Part shown: positions 41,201 through 49,738 of the stretch, piece after piece | Layout: the number at the start of each line of letters is the position of its first letter | Position numbering within the stretch: the stretch's first letter is position 1 | NCBI RefSeq assembly: GCF_009026825.1 | Contig: NZ_CP045032.1 | Coordinates: forward strand, 372,001 to 436,000 | Direction: 5' to 3' | Source: Corynebacterium urogenitale | Lineage (GTDB): Bacteria > Actinomycetota > Actinomycetes > Mycobacteriales > Mycobacteriaceae | DNA length: 64,000 nt | The notes under the pieces: model-generated | Database searches by the model: none | The model's input: the letters and a program-made list of their open reading frames with translations, nothing else | What the model was told of the DNA's origin: nothing | Translations under genes and position numbers: made by a program

Positions 41201-41683
41201 ATGAACAACATGAAACCCACCGCGATCGGCTCCTTAGCCGTGGCTGCGGTCATCGCCGCACTCATCGGGTGGATGACGGCGTTCGGTTTCTACGGTTCGT
41301 TCCCGCCATTGGGGGTGGTGGGCAGCGCCGTCCTGTTCATCATGGCGGTAGCGTGCGGGATCGCGGGCCTGGTGGTCCGGAAGAAAATCGGCGAGGGGGA
41401 AGTGGGCCATGATCAGAGCCAGATGAGCCCGCTCACGGTAGCGCAACTGTTGGTTGCGGGGCAGGCGGTGGCCTGGATCGGTTCGATCATCGGTGGTGCC
41501 TACGCTGGCATCGGAGTACACGTCATGCTGCATGCTGGGGAACTGACCGCGGCGCAAAATGATGTGCCAGGGGTGATCGTCGGGGCGCTCGGTGGTCTGG
41601 CCGCAGCCGCAGCGGGCGTGTGGTTGGAGCGTTCATGTATTGCTCCGCCGATGGATCCGCCAGGGGAGTTAGCTGCGGGTTAA
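41201..41683 (+). CDS. DUF3180 family membrane protein
   Basis: A 160-residue integral membrane protein with four hydrophobic segments in two pairs (residues about 6-30, 36-58, 80-105, 118-142). DUF3180 proteins almost always follow folK in actinobacteria, but their function is unknown. A TAGACT hexamer upstream suggests a separate leaderless transcript. Confidence 0.85.
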   Translation: MNNMKPTAIGSLAVAAVIAALIGWMTAFGFYGSFPPLGVVGSAVLFIMAVACGIAGLVVRKKIGEGEVGHDQSQMSPLTVAQLLVAGQAVAWIGSIIGGAYAGIGVHVMLHAGELTAAQNDVPGVIVGALGGLAAAAAGVWLERSCIAPPMDPPGELAAG

Positions 41684-41724
41684 CGCGCTGCTGAAAGAAT
41701 CCGTCCGATCAGAGACTTGGCAGG

Positions 41725-41730
41725 TAGAGT
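41725..41730 (+). promoter_or_regulatory. -10 element of the DUF6779 gene
   Basis: TAGAGT, 7 nt before the ATG; leaderless arrangement. Confidence 0.5.
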
Positions 41731-41737
41731 TATCACC

Positions 41738-42988
41738 ATGAGTTTTCAGCCTCAACCTCAGCACGACCGTCAGCCTTTGCCACGCCGGCAGGAAGCAGAG
41801 GTCAAGTCTGGCCACTCTCAGGCGCAGACCCGTACGGAGTACACCCGGGCGGATCGAAACCTCGCAGATCGATCCGATAACTCGGAGAACTCGGTCGGCG
41901 GTATGTCCCGGGCCTTGATGTTTGGCCTCATCCTACTGGCGCTCGTTGCGAGCCTCTTGATGCTGTATATGGACTCTGAGGCGTGGCTGAAGGTCGCCGT
42001 GATTGCGGCGCTGTGGGCGGCATTCATCGGTGCAGTGCTGGTTAGTCGCTACTCCAGTGCTCTGTCAGCTGAGCGTGACCGTTCGCGCCAGCTCCAGCGC
42101 TCTCACACCGCGGAGCTGGAGCGTGAGAAGTCCGAGCACCAGAAGCGCGAGGCAATGCTGGAAAGCAGCTACGAACAGCGCATTCGCGACCAGCGAGATG
42201 AGCACCTGGAGCAGCTGCGGCAGGAGCTAGCGGTGATGCGCCAGCAGTTGGCCGCGATGTCCGGCGGAGAGTTCGGCGAGGAGCAGACGAGCGTGCGGGC
42301 GAAGGCTGAACGCGTGCGCGAGATTGAGAACTCTGTCAATGCTGCTAGCGCCGCCCGTCCAGGAGAGAAGAGGCACGCCGGATCCTCCGCTGCTTCGCAC
42401 GCTGCACATGCGCAGTCGGCACCGGCTGCAGGCTCCTCTGCGTCCTCCGCAGGGACTGCGTCCTCAGAAGCGGCACACACCGCTTCCACGTCCTCCGCAG
42501 CGGCACAGTCCTCCGGCTCACAGCGTCAGGCGCAGGACGAGAAGAAGAGCGGCAAGCGGTCTTCCACCTTCTCCACCGGGACCTTCGCTGCGATCAAGTG
42601 GGGAGGCCAAGATGCGATGGAGACCAGCGAGCTGCCTCTGATCGTGGACACCACTGCTCTGGACGAAGACGAAGCACACACCGAGGCATTTCACGGGGTG
42701 CGCAAGGAGGAGGTGCTCAAGGACACGCCAAAGTCTGAGGCTGCACCGAACGCCGGGGAAGCCAAGCACTCTGAGCGCCCAGCGTCCTCCCGTCCACACC
42801 ATCACGCCGCCACTGGTGCATCCACCATCGCGAGCAAGGCAGATGAGTCCTACGTGGGCGGCCACCGCCGTAAGGACGAGGCAGAGGAGGCCAAGGCGGA
42901 GACCCGTCGCGGCCGTCGCCGTGCCGATGAGTCGGCGTCTGGCCTGACCGTCGCAGAGCTGATGGCACGCTTCAAGAAGGACAACTAG
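41738..42988 (+). CDS. DUF6779-like membrane/coiled-coil protein
   Basis: A 416-residue protein. Two membrane helices (about residues 62-80 and 86-104) are followed by a coiled coil rich in E, R and Q (about 110-185), a long Ala/Ser/His/Gln low-complexity stretch (about 205-275), and a basic C-terminal end SGLTVAELMARFKKDN that is the best conserved part in corynebacteria. Function unknown; the layout suggests an anchored scaffold with a cytoplasmic tail. Stop and next start are adjacent (TAG-ATG). Confidence 0.78.
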   Translation: MSFQPQPQHDRQPLPRRQEAEVKSGHSQAQTRTEYTRADRNLADRSDNSENSVGGMSRALMFGLILLALVASLLMLYMDSEAWLKVAVIAALWAAFIGAVLVSRYSSALSAERDRSRQLQRSHTAELEREKSEHQKREAMLESSYEQRIRDQRDEHLEQLRQELAVMRQQLAAMSGGEFGEEQTSVRAKAERVREIENSVNAASAARPGEKRHAGSSAASHAAHAQSAPAAGSSASSAGTASSEAAHTASTSSAAAQSSGSQRQAQDEKKSGKRSSTFSTGTFAAIKWGGQDAMETSELPLIVDTTALDEDEAHTEAFHGVRKEEVLKDTPKSEAAPNAGEAKHSERPASSRPHHHAATGASTIASKADESYVGGHRRKDEAEEAKAETRRGRRRADESASGLTVAELMARFKKDN

Positions 42989-43936
42989 ATGCAAGAGCCA
43001 CGGCTTTCCGTGGGCATAATCAGCGCCGGTGCGGTTGGTACAGCTTTGGCGGAAAAATTCCTGCAGGCTGGCCATCACGTGCACGGCGTTGTTGCGCGTT
43101 CAGAGTCCTCTCGGCATCGTGTATCGGAACGCATTCCCACCGTGCCCGTCGTTTCGCTCGAGGAGGCAGCACAGACGCAGCTGGTAGTCCTCGCCGTGCC
43201 GGATCCGGAACTTCCCGCAGTAATCCGTCGGGTTGCGCAGACCACCCGCGATGGGCAGATGGTTGCTCACGTGGCCGGGGCCTATGGCTGCGATATTTTG
43301 CAGCCCGTGACCGATACGGGGGCGCTTCCGCTCGCGATGCACCCGGTGATGACCTTCGGCGGCTCTACCCAGGATTCGATGAACCTCGCCGGCTGCGCCT
43401 GGGGTGTGACCGCGGATTCCGAGGTGGGGCAGACTGTCGCGGAGCTGCTGGTCAGCTCCCTCGAGGGGTATGCGGTGCAGATCCCGGAGGCCAATCGCCC
43501 CGCGTACCATGCCGCGATTGCCTATGCGGCGAACTACGTGGTGACCCTTTTGTCCGACGCCCAGAGGATGCTCGACCATGTCCTCGGCGATGATGCGGAT
43601 GGTGCTGCGGGAGCCGGTGGCATTGGTGGCGGCACTGGCAGCTTGAGTTCGCCGCCGAGCCACAACCCAGATTCGGCGCGACTCCTGGACAGAATCGTGC
43701 GAACTGCTGTTGATCGGGCATTGGCGGAGAGAATGGAGGGTGTCACCGGTCCAGTTGCGCGCGATGATGCTCCTGCGGTTCTCCGCCACATTGAGGCGCT
43801 TAGGAAGCTGGAGAGTTCGTCCCATGGAGCGAATTTCTCGGGCGCGTATATTCCGATGGCGGAGCGCACGGCCCAGATGTTGCATTCCCTCGAGGTGGAG
43901 CGCGTGCTCGCAGAGTTCGGCATGGGGCTCCGCTAG
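42989..43936 (+). CDS. Rossmann-fold and DUF2520 domain protein
   Basis: A 315-residue NAD(P)-binding protein. The N-terminus VGIISAGAVGTALAEKFLQAGH is a GxGxxG-type dinucleotide site, and the C-terminal half is DUF2520 (RPAYHAAIAYAANYVVTLL). The fold is related to ketopantoate reductase and pyrroline-carboxylate reductase. Position directly before panC suggests a link to pantothenate, for example replacing PanE, but this is inference. Starts immediately after the upstream stop. Confidence 0.85.
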   Translation: MQEPRLSVGIISAGAVGTALAEKFLQAGHHVHGVVARSESSRHRVSERIPTVPVVSLEEAAQTQLVVLAVPDPELPAVIRRVAQTTRDGQMVAHVAGAYGCDILQPVTDTGALPLAMHPVMTFGGSTQDSMNLAGCAWGVTADSEVGQTVAELLVSSLEGYAVQIPEANRPAYHAAIAYAANYVVTLLSDAQRMLDHVLGDDADGAAGAGGIGGGTGSLSSPPSHNPDSARLLDRIVRTAVDRALAERMEGVTGPVARDDAPAVLRHIEALRKLESSSHGANFSGAYIPMAERTAQMLHSLEVERVLAEFGMGLR

Positions 43937-43990
43937 TTTTCCTCACTACCCGGCTCCGCCTGGTCTTTCCTGCTTGCCCGTCCCCGCTAG

Positions 43991-44109
43991 TTGTGCGAAA
44001 TCCGCGGGGGTTTGTTGGTCACATTGCCGGTTGTGTGGAATCTGCGGGGGTTTGGGGTGTGTTTTGGGGTGGTGTTTTCACGCCGGTAACCCCCGCGGAT
44101 TTTGCAAAA
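43991..44109. repeat. Intergenic inverted-repeat element B
   Basis: AAATCCGCGGGGGTT (43998-44012) and its exact reverse complement (44088-44102) enclose 75 bp. A second forward copy with changes, TTGTGTGGAATCTGCGGGGGTT, starts at 44031. No frame inside. It fills most of the spacer before panC. Confidence 0.75.
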
Positions 44110-44163
44110 GGGAGGGAAGGTTCAGAGATGGGTACTCGAGTGCACGTGGTTGCAGCCGGGTAC

Positions 44164-44169
44164 TACGCT
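44164..44169 (+). promoter_or_regulatory. -10 element of panC
   Basis: TACGCT, 7 nt before the ATG of the long panC form. It supports translation of the repeat-rich N-terminal extension. Confidence 0.4.
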
Positions 44170-44176
44170 AGCCCCT

Positions 44177-45280
44177 ATGGGTACTTCCGAAACGACGCCA
44201 CCTACATCCGAGCAGCCAGCGACCGCTCCGCAAACCGCAGGCCAGCGTGCTACCGCCACACAGGGCTCCGAGCAGCCAGCGACCGCTCCGCAAACCGCAG
44301 GCCAGCCCACTGCCACAGGGCAGGCCACAAAGCAGCCAGCTGCCGCCACACAAAACACCGCGCAGGCGGGAACATTCACCCGCGGCCAGGCCCGGGTTTA
44401 CACATCCATCGAGGAGCTGGGTCAGCTGACACGCGCCATGCGCAAAGCCGGCCGCCCGGTAGCACTCGTGCCGACGATGGGAGCGTTGCACGAGGGGCAC
44501 CTCTCCCTGGTCAAGGCAGCCCAAACCATCCCGGGGGTGCTGGTCGTGGTGAGCATCTTCGTCAACCCCCTCCAGTTCGCAGAAGGCGAGGACCTGGATG
44601 CATATCCGCGCACGCTGGATGCTGACGTCGAAAAACTCAAAGCCGCTGGCGTGGACGCCGTCTTCGCGCCGAGCCCCCGCGAAATGTACCCCAACGGTCC
44701 GCGCACCACGATCCACCCAGGCGAGATCGGCCGCATCTTGGAGGGCGAACACCGGCCAACGCACTTCGCTGGCGTGCTCACCGTGGTGAATAAACTCTTC
44801 CAGATCAGCCACTGCGACCACGCTTTCTTTGGTGAGAAGGACTACCAGCAGCTCATCCTCATCCAGCAGATGGTCACCGACCTCAACATGGGAATCACCA
44901 TTCACGGCGTGCCCATCGTGCGGCAACAGGACGGCCTGGCTTTGAGCTCCCGCAACCAGTACCTGTCGAAGGAGGAGCGGGAGATTTCCCTGACACTGTC
45001 CGCGGCGCTGACCGCCGGAGCTTTCGTGGCCGAAGAAGGCGCGAAGAAGGTGCTGGCCACTGCCCGGGAGATCCTCGATGCTTCCCCAGAGATCACCGTG
45101 GATTACCTGGAGCTCAAGGGCGCGGATCTGGGCGAGGCACCGGAGCGCGGCGATGCCCGGTTGCTCGTCGCCGCCCGTGTTGGCAGCACTCGATTGATCG
45201 ACAACGTGTCCCTGCCCCTGGGCATTGGCTTTAAGAACCTCGACGACGAGGGCGCTGCACAGGCTCCAGCTGAGCAGTAA
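44177..45280 (+). CDS. panC: Pantothenate synthetase with N-terminal extension
   Basis: A 367-residue protein; the usual PanC is about 280. The enzyme proper begins near residue 76 (VYTSIEELGQLTRAMR) and shows VPTMGALHEGHLSLV (HIGH-like), FVNPLQF, FFGEKDYQQL and the SSRNQYLS motif. It condenses pantoate and beta-alanine using ATP. The first 70 residues are Thr/Gln/Ala/Pro-rich and contain SEQPATAPQTAGQ twice, from an exact 40-bp DNA repeat. TACGCT 7 nt before the ATG suggests the long form is made; no good internal start was seen closer to the core. Confidence 0.92.
   Translation: MGTSETTPPTSEQPATAPQTAGQRATATQGSEQPATAPQTAGQPTATGQATKQPAAATQNTAQAGTFTRGQARVYTSIEELGQLTRAMRKAGRPVALVPTMGALHEGHLSLVKAAQTIPGVLVVVSIFVNPLQFAEGEDLDAYPRTLDADVEKLKAAGVDAVFAPSPREMYPNGPRTTIHPGEIGRILEGEHRPTHFAGVLTVVNKLFQISHCDHAFFGEKDYQQLILIQQMVTDLNMGITIHGVPIVRQQDGLALSSRNQYLSKEEREISLTLSAALTAGAFVAEEGAKKVLATAREILDASPEITVDYLELKGADLGEAPERGDARLLVAARVGSTRLIDNVSLPLGIGFKNLDDEGAAQAPAEQ
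44207..44306 (+). repeat. Exact 40-bp direct repeat within panC
   Basis: Identical copies at 44207-44246 and 44267-44306 (period 60 bp, in frame), with a degraded third copy near 44327. They encode the duplicated SEQPATAPQTAGQ. Confidence 0.92.
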
Positions 45281-45425
45281 ACCCTCCAGTACGTATGCGT
45301 TGACGGTGCGTGACGGCGCCGGTTCGTGTTGTCGAGCGCGCTGTGGCTGTAGGTGCGGCGCAGTGAAAAGCGCAGCGTGACTGTGGCTGTGACAGCCGCG
45401 GCATGGTGAAAGATAGGAAGAACTG

Positions 45426-46412
45426 ATGACCAGTGTGGCATTGTCGGCAGGGGAATATGCAGCGGAGATCTCGCTGTTCGGTGGCGGCCCGCGCTCGCTG
45501 ACGTACAAGGACCAACCGCTGTTGGTCAGCTACGAGGAGGAGGACTTCCCGCCGCTGTCCTCTGGCATTATTTTGGCTCCCTGGCCGAACCGTACGGCGG
45601 AGGGGGTGTTCTCCCACGAAGGGCAACTGCACCGATTGGAAATCACGGAGCCTGGCCGCGCGACTGCGATCCACGGTTTTGTCGGCGCCCAGCATTGGGA
45701 GTTTGTGGAGGCTTCCAGCACGCACGTTGTGCTGGAAACTCCGTGTGGCCCGCGGGCTGGCTGGCCGTGGACGTTGGCTGTGCGCGCCCTGTGGTCTGTG
45801 GACGAACATCGCGGTTTGAGCGGGCATCTGACGGTGAGGAATTCCTCCGATTCCAGTTGCCCGCTGGGCGTGGGCTGGCACCCGTATCTGTCTGCGTGCG
45901 GCGTCCCGTTGGATGAGTGCACGCTGACTTTGCCCGTGTCCACCAATCTGCCTCTGGATCCGGTGCGTAATTTGCCGGCGGGCCCTGAGATCGACGCCAC
46001 CAGGGTGCTGCCCGAAGATCCTCGCGAAGGTGTCAGCATGGGTGGCTTGTGGTTGGATCACTGCTTCGGGGGAGTGTTGTTCGATGAAGCGGCGGTCGGT
46101 GGGAAGGCTGGCGATGCGGCGACTGGCGATGGGCGGGGACCTGTGGGCGTCGTCGATCGGAGGTCTACGGTGAGCCTCGTGAACCCGGAGGGTACGGGTT
46201 CACGGTTGTGGGCGGACGAGCATTTTGGCTGGTACCAGGTGTTTACCGCTGATCCGGCGCGCCGGGAGGGCTACCCGGGTGTGGGGCGTGCTGTGGCGGT
46301 GGAGCCGATGACAGTCCCCCCGAATGCCTTGCGATCGGGCGTGGATGTGCGTGTTTTGGAGCCGGGGGAGGCGGCTGAGTACCGTTTCGGGGTTAGCGCA
46401 ATTACGGCCTGA
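45426..46412 (+). CDS. galM: Aldose 1-epimerase (galactose mutarotase)
   Basis: A 328-residue aldose epimerase family protein. It has the family WPNRTAEGVFSHEG and IHGFVGAQHWE blocks, with the active-site His in GVGWHPYL and a C-terminal AVEPMTVPPNALRSG with the catalytic-type Glu. It interconverts alpha and beta sugar anomers ahead of GalK. It stands 169 bp before the symporter and galTK genes and reads in the same direction. Confidence 0.88.
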   Translation: MTSVALSAGEYAAEISLFGGGPRSLTYKDQPLLVSYEEEDFPPLSSGIILAPWPNRTAEGVFSHEGQLHRLEITEPGRATAIHGFVGAQHWEFVEASSTHVVLETPCGPRAGWPWTLAVRALWSVDEHRGLSGHLTVRNSSDSSCPLGVGWHPYLSACGVPLDECTLTLPVSTNLPLDPVRNLPAGPEIDATRVLPEDPREGVSMGGLWLDHCFGGVLFDEAAVGGKAGDAATGDGRGPVGVVDRRSTVSLVNPEGTGSRLWADEHFGWYQVFTADPARREGYPGVGRAVAVEPMTVPPNALRSGVDVRVLEPGEAAEYRFGVSAITA

Positions 46413-46501
46413 ACTGGAACGATCAAGCGCTTGCTTCAGGTGATCTACCCCCTGCACGCTGCAGGTCTATGAGCTACCTATCTCTTAGGCTTACGCTAAG
46501 G

Positions 46502-46579
46502 CTGAAAAACAATTCCTCTATGGAGGCGGACCAGCGTCCTCCTCGTCCATAGGAGGAACCAGTTCTGGGAGGTTTTCAG
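46502..46579 (+). promoter_or_regulatory. Folded 5' region of the symporter-galTK operon
   Basis: CTGAAAAAC (46502-46510) can pair with GTTTTCAG (46572-46579). Inside is a 10-bp stem with one bulge (CCTCTATGGA with TCCATAGGAGG) and a small CCAG-TT-CTGG hairpin that overlaps the GGGAGG ribosome site. Further upstream, CCTGCA-CGC-TGCAGG (46451-46465) is a palindrome that could be a repressor site. Confidence 0.45.
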
Positions 46580-46581
46580 TC

Positions 46582-48231
46582 ATGACTGAAGGTTTACGCC
46601 TCGACGCCTCGTGGGTGGATTACGCGCTCGTCGCGATCTACTTCGCATTCGTTCTGGGCATTGGATGGGCTGCAAAGTCCAAGGTTTCGAGCTCAATCGA
46701 CTTCTTCTTGTCCGGTCGCTCGCTACCAGCATGGGTCACTGGCCTGGCGTTCATTTCCGCCAACTTGGGTGCGGTGGAGATCGTCGGACACTCCGCCAAC
46801 GGCGTGCAGTACGGCTTCGAGACCATGCACTACTTCTGGATCGGTGCCATTCCGGCTATGGTCTTCCTCGGCATCGTGATGATGCCTTTCTACTACGGCT
46901 CCAAGGTGCGTTCCGTGCCGGAGTTCATGCGCCGTCGCTTCGGCAATGGCGCCCACCTCGTCAACGGCATTTCTTTCGCGGTCGCGCAGCTGCTCATCGC
47001 AGGTGTGAACTTGCTGCTGCTGGCCAAGGTGGTCAACTCCCTGTTGGGCTGGCCGCTGTGGGTGACGCTCATCGTCGCCGCGGTGATCGTGCTGTCATAC
47101 ATCACCCTGGGTGGCCTGTCCGCCGCTATCTACAATGAGGTGCTGCAGTTCTTCGTGATCATCGCGGCACTGCTGCCGCTGACGATGATCGGTCTGCACA
47201 ACGTGGGCGGTTGGTCTGGCTTGAAGAGCCAGGTGGAGGAGAGCCACTTCCACACGTGGCCGGGCACGGAAATCTCCGGCTTCGATAACCCGATCGTCTC
47301 CGCTGTGGGCCTGGTCTTCGGCCTGGGCTTCGTGCTGTCCTTCGGCTACTGGACGACCAACTTCGTCGAGGTGCAGCGCTCCATGGCTGCGGATTCCCTG
47401 TCTTCTGCGCGCAAGACCCCGATCATCGGCGCGTTCCCGAAGATGTTCATCCCATTCCTCGTGGTCATCCCGGGAATGGTCGCGGGTGCGACCGTTACCC
47501 CGATCATGGACGGCTCCGCCGAGCCGAACGACGCCATCCTGTACCTCATGCGCGACTTGCTGCCGAATGGTCTGCTGGGTGTCGCGATCGCTGGCCTGCT
47601 GGCCGCATTCATGGCGGGTATGGCTGCGAACATTTCCGCGTTTAACACCGTGTTCTCTTACGACATCTGGGAGACCTACGTGGTGAGGAACCGCGAGGAT
47701 GATTACTACCTGAAAGTCGGTCGCCTGGCGACGATCGCAGCCACCGTCATCGCCGTGTTCACCGCGCTGCTGGCTTCCAACTTCGGCAACGTCATGGACT
47801 ACCTGCAGACGCTGTTCGGCTTCTTCAACGCGCCACTGTTCGCAACGTTCATTCTGGGTATGTTCTGGAAGCGCATGACCCCGACCGCCGGTTGGGCGGG
47901 CTTGGTTGCCGGTACTGGTGTGGCCATCGCCTACTGGGCCGTCGCCACCTTTGGCGGTACGGATATCGGCTTCTTCAACCTGCCGGGTCAGGGCACGGCA
48001 TTCGTCGCTGCCTCGCTGGCCTTTGCAGTGGACATCATCGTCTCCATTGTCGTGTCCATGGTGACGGCACCAAAGCCGGATCACGAGCTGGTTGGTTTTG
48101 TGAAGTCCGTGACCCCGAAGGAGAACCTCACGGATGCCAGCGAAGCTACCCTGCCGTGGTACCGCCGCACTGTCCCACTTGGCATGCTCTGCCTAGCCAT
48201 GGCGCTGGTTCTCAACATCGTGTTCGCCTAA
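46582..48231 (+). CDS. Sodium:solute symporter (SSS family), likely galactose uptake
   Basis: A 549-residue transporter with about 14 membrane helices. It opens WVDYALVAIYFAFVLGIGW and has FFLSGRSLPAWVTGLAFISANLGA, the SSS signature region of sugar members such as SglT. It is followed by a small membrane protein, galT and galK, so galactose is the likely substrate, imported with sodium. GGGAGG lies 9 nt before the ATG. Confidence 0.9.
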   Translation: MTEGLRLDASWVDYALVAIYFAFVLGIGWAAKSKVSSSIDFFLSGRSLPAWVTGLAFISANLGAVEIVGHSANGVQYGFETMHYFWIGAIPAMVFLGIVMMPFYYGSKVRSVPEFMRRRFGNGAHLVNGISFAVAQLLIAGVNLLLLAKVVNSLLGWPLWVTLIVAAVIVLSYITLGGLSAAIYNEVLQFFVIIAALLPLTMIGLHNVGGWSGLKSQVEESHFHTWPGTEISGFDNPIVSAVGLVFGLGFVLSFGYWTTNFVEVQRSMAADSLSSARKTPIIGAFPKMFIPFLVVIPGMVAGATVTPIMDGSAEPNDAILYLMRDLLPNGLLGVAIAGLLAAFMAGMAANISAFNTVFSYDIWETYVVRNREDDYYLKVGRLATIAATVIAVFTALLASNFGNVMDYLQTLFGFFNAPLFATFILGMFWKRMTPTAGWAGLVAGTGVAIAYWAVATFGGTDIGFFNLPGQGTAFVAASLAFAVDIIVSIVVSMVTAPKPDHELVGFVKSVTPKENLTDASEATLPWYRRTVPLGMLCLAMALVLNIVFA

Positions 48232-48265
48232 GCATTTCGCCCATTTCCTCTAGGAGTGACTAACA

Positions 48266-48583
48266 ATGAGTGACAACACTCGGTCTACCACGGCGAAGAA
48301 GTCCGCCGCCGAGATTGCGGACGAGATGACAGAGCACAAGGAGGTCGGCCACCGCTCGCACATGGCGGGTGCCTTCGATATCCGCAACGTCATCGGTGCC
48401 CTCATGGGCATTTATGGTCTGGTACTTCTCGCCAGCTACCTCGTGCTCGATCCCGGCGTCTCCTCCGGTGGCGACGCCAAGGATGCCACTTACAACCTTT
48501 GGGCGGGAGTGGCCATGGTCGTTGTGGCTGCGGTCTTTTTCGCCTGGAGCAAGTTCGAGCCCGTCAAGATCGATCAGGAGTAG
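48266..48583 (+). CDS. Small membrane protein between symporter and galT
   Basis: A 105-residue protein with a charged N-terminal 35 residues and two membrane helices (IRNVIGALMGIYGLVLLASYLVL and LWAGVAMVVVAAVFFAW). I know similar two-helix proteins following SSS sugar symporters in actinobacteria, where they may be an accessory subunit. Function unproven. TAGGAG lies 10 nt before the ATG. galT begins 6 bp after its stop. Confidence 0.8.
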   Translation: MSDNTRSTTAKKSAAEIADEMTEHKEVGHRSHMAGAFDIRNVIGALMGIYGLVLLASYLVLDPGVSSGGDAKDATYNLWAGVAMVVVAAVFFAWSKFEPVKIDQE

Positions 48584-48589
48584 CACACA

Positions 48590-49738
48590 GTGTCTGAGCA
48601 TGAATTCCGGGTCACCCGCACCACGCTGGCAGATGGCCGTGAATTGCTCTATTTCGACGATGAGCCGCGCTACGTTTCCGGGGAGCTGACCCGCGAGCTG
48701 CACGATGCCCGTGAGCTTCCGCAGGCTACCGCGGAGTGCGAGATGCGCCAGGATCCCCTCACCGGGCAGTGGTACACCTACGCCGCGCACCGGATGAACC
48801 GCACGTTCATGCCCCCGGCGAATGAGAATCCCCTCGCGCCGACGAAGCCGGGGGAACTCCCGACGGAGATTCCCGCGGACGATTACAACGTGGCCGTTTT
48901 CGAGAATCGCTTCCCGTCGCTTTCCCTGCACATGGAGGTGCCGGAGGATTTCTCAGACACTGTTGATGGGCAGGCGATGTTCCCCCACAAGCCGGCATTG
49001 GGCCGCTGCGAGGTTGTGTGCTTCACCCCGGACGTGAATGCGTCCTTCAAGGATCTGCCTTATGAGCGTGCACGCACCGTCGTGGAGGCGTGGGCTCACC
49101 GCACACGCGAGATGTCCGCCGTCCCAGGCATCCGTTGCGTGTTTCCCTTCGAGAATCGCGGTGCGGAGATTGGCGTGACGCTGCAGCACCCGCACGGTCA
49201 GATTTACGCCTATCCTTTCCTTCCGCCGCGCGCCGCTGAGGTTGCCGCCCGCGCTGCTGCTTTCCGCGAGCACACCGGCGAGGATTTATTCGACGCCACC
49301 CTCCGCGCCGAGAAGGAATCCGGGAAACGAATTCTGGTGGAGGGTGAGTACTTCACCGCTTTCGTGCCGGCGGCGGCTAAGTGGCCGGTGGAGGTCATGC
49401 TCATGGCCAATCGCAACGTGCCTGATTTCGCAGCGCTGACTGATGCGGAGAAAGACGAGCTGACCCGTATCTACCTTGATCTTCTGGGGCGGATGGATCG
49501 CTTCTTCGAAGGCGTGGAGCGCACCCCGTATATTGCCTCGTGGAACCAGGCGCCGGTGGGGGAGGGGCCGGACGGTGCGCGGGCCGATGGGCGCCTGTAT
49601 CTGCAGCTGTACTCCATGATGCGCTCCCCAGGACGGATGAAGTTCCTCGCGGGCTCCGAGTCCGGCCAGGAGGCGTGGATTTCAGATACCACCCCGGAGC
49701 GCATTGCCGAGAGATTCCGTGAGGTAGCGCAGCCATGA
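48590..49738 (+). CDS. galT: Galactose-1-phosphate uridylyltransferase
   Basis: A 382-residue Leloir pathway enzyme that swaps UMP between UDP-glucose and galactose 1-phosphate. The active site QHPHGQIYAYPF holds the HPH nucleophile. N-terminal QDPLTGQWYTYAAHRMNR and the FENRFPS block match the family. GTG start. The stop overlaps the galK start as ATGA, so translation is coupled. Confidence 0.95.
   Translation: MSEHEFRVTRTTLADGRELLYFDDEPRYVSGELTRELHDARELPQATAECEMRQDPLTGQWYTYAAHRMNRTFMPPANENPLAPTKPGELPTEIPADDYNVAVFENRFPSLSLHMEVPEDFSDTVDGQAMFPHKPALGRCEVVCFTPDVNASFKDLPYERARTVVEAWAHRTREMSAVPGIRCVFPFENRGAEIGVTLQHPHGQIYAYPFLPPRAAEVAARAAAFREHTGEDLFDATLRAEKESGKRILVEGEYFTAFVPAAAKWPVEVMLMANRNVPDFAALTDAEKDELTRIYLDLLGRMDRFFEGVERTPYIASWNQAPVGEGPDGARADGRLYLQLYSMMRSPGRMKFLAGSESGQEAWISDTTPERIAERFREVAQP

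Noticed and set aside
47095..48084. Minus-strand 329-codon frame
   Set aside because: Lies wholly within the SSS symporter gene; composition is rich in H/R/G/D as expected for an antisense shadow.
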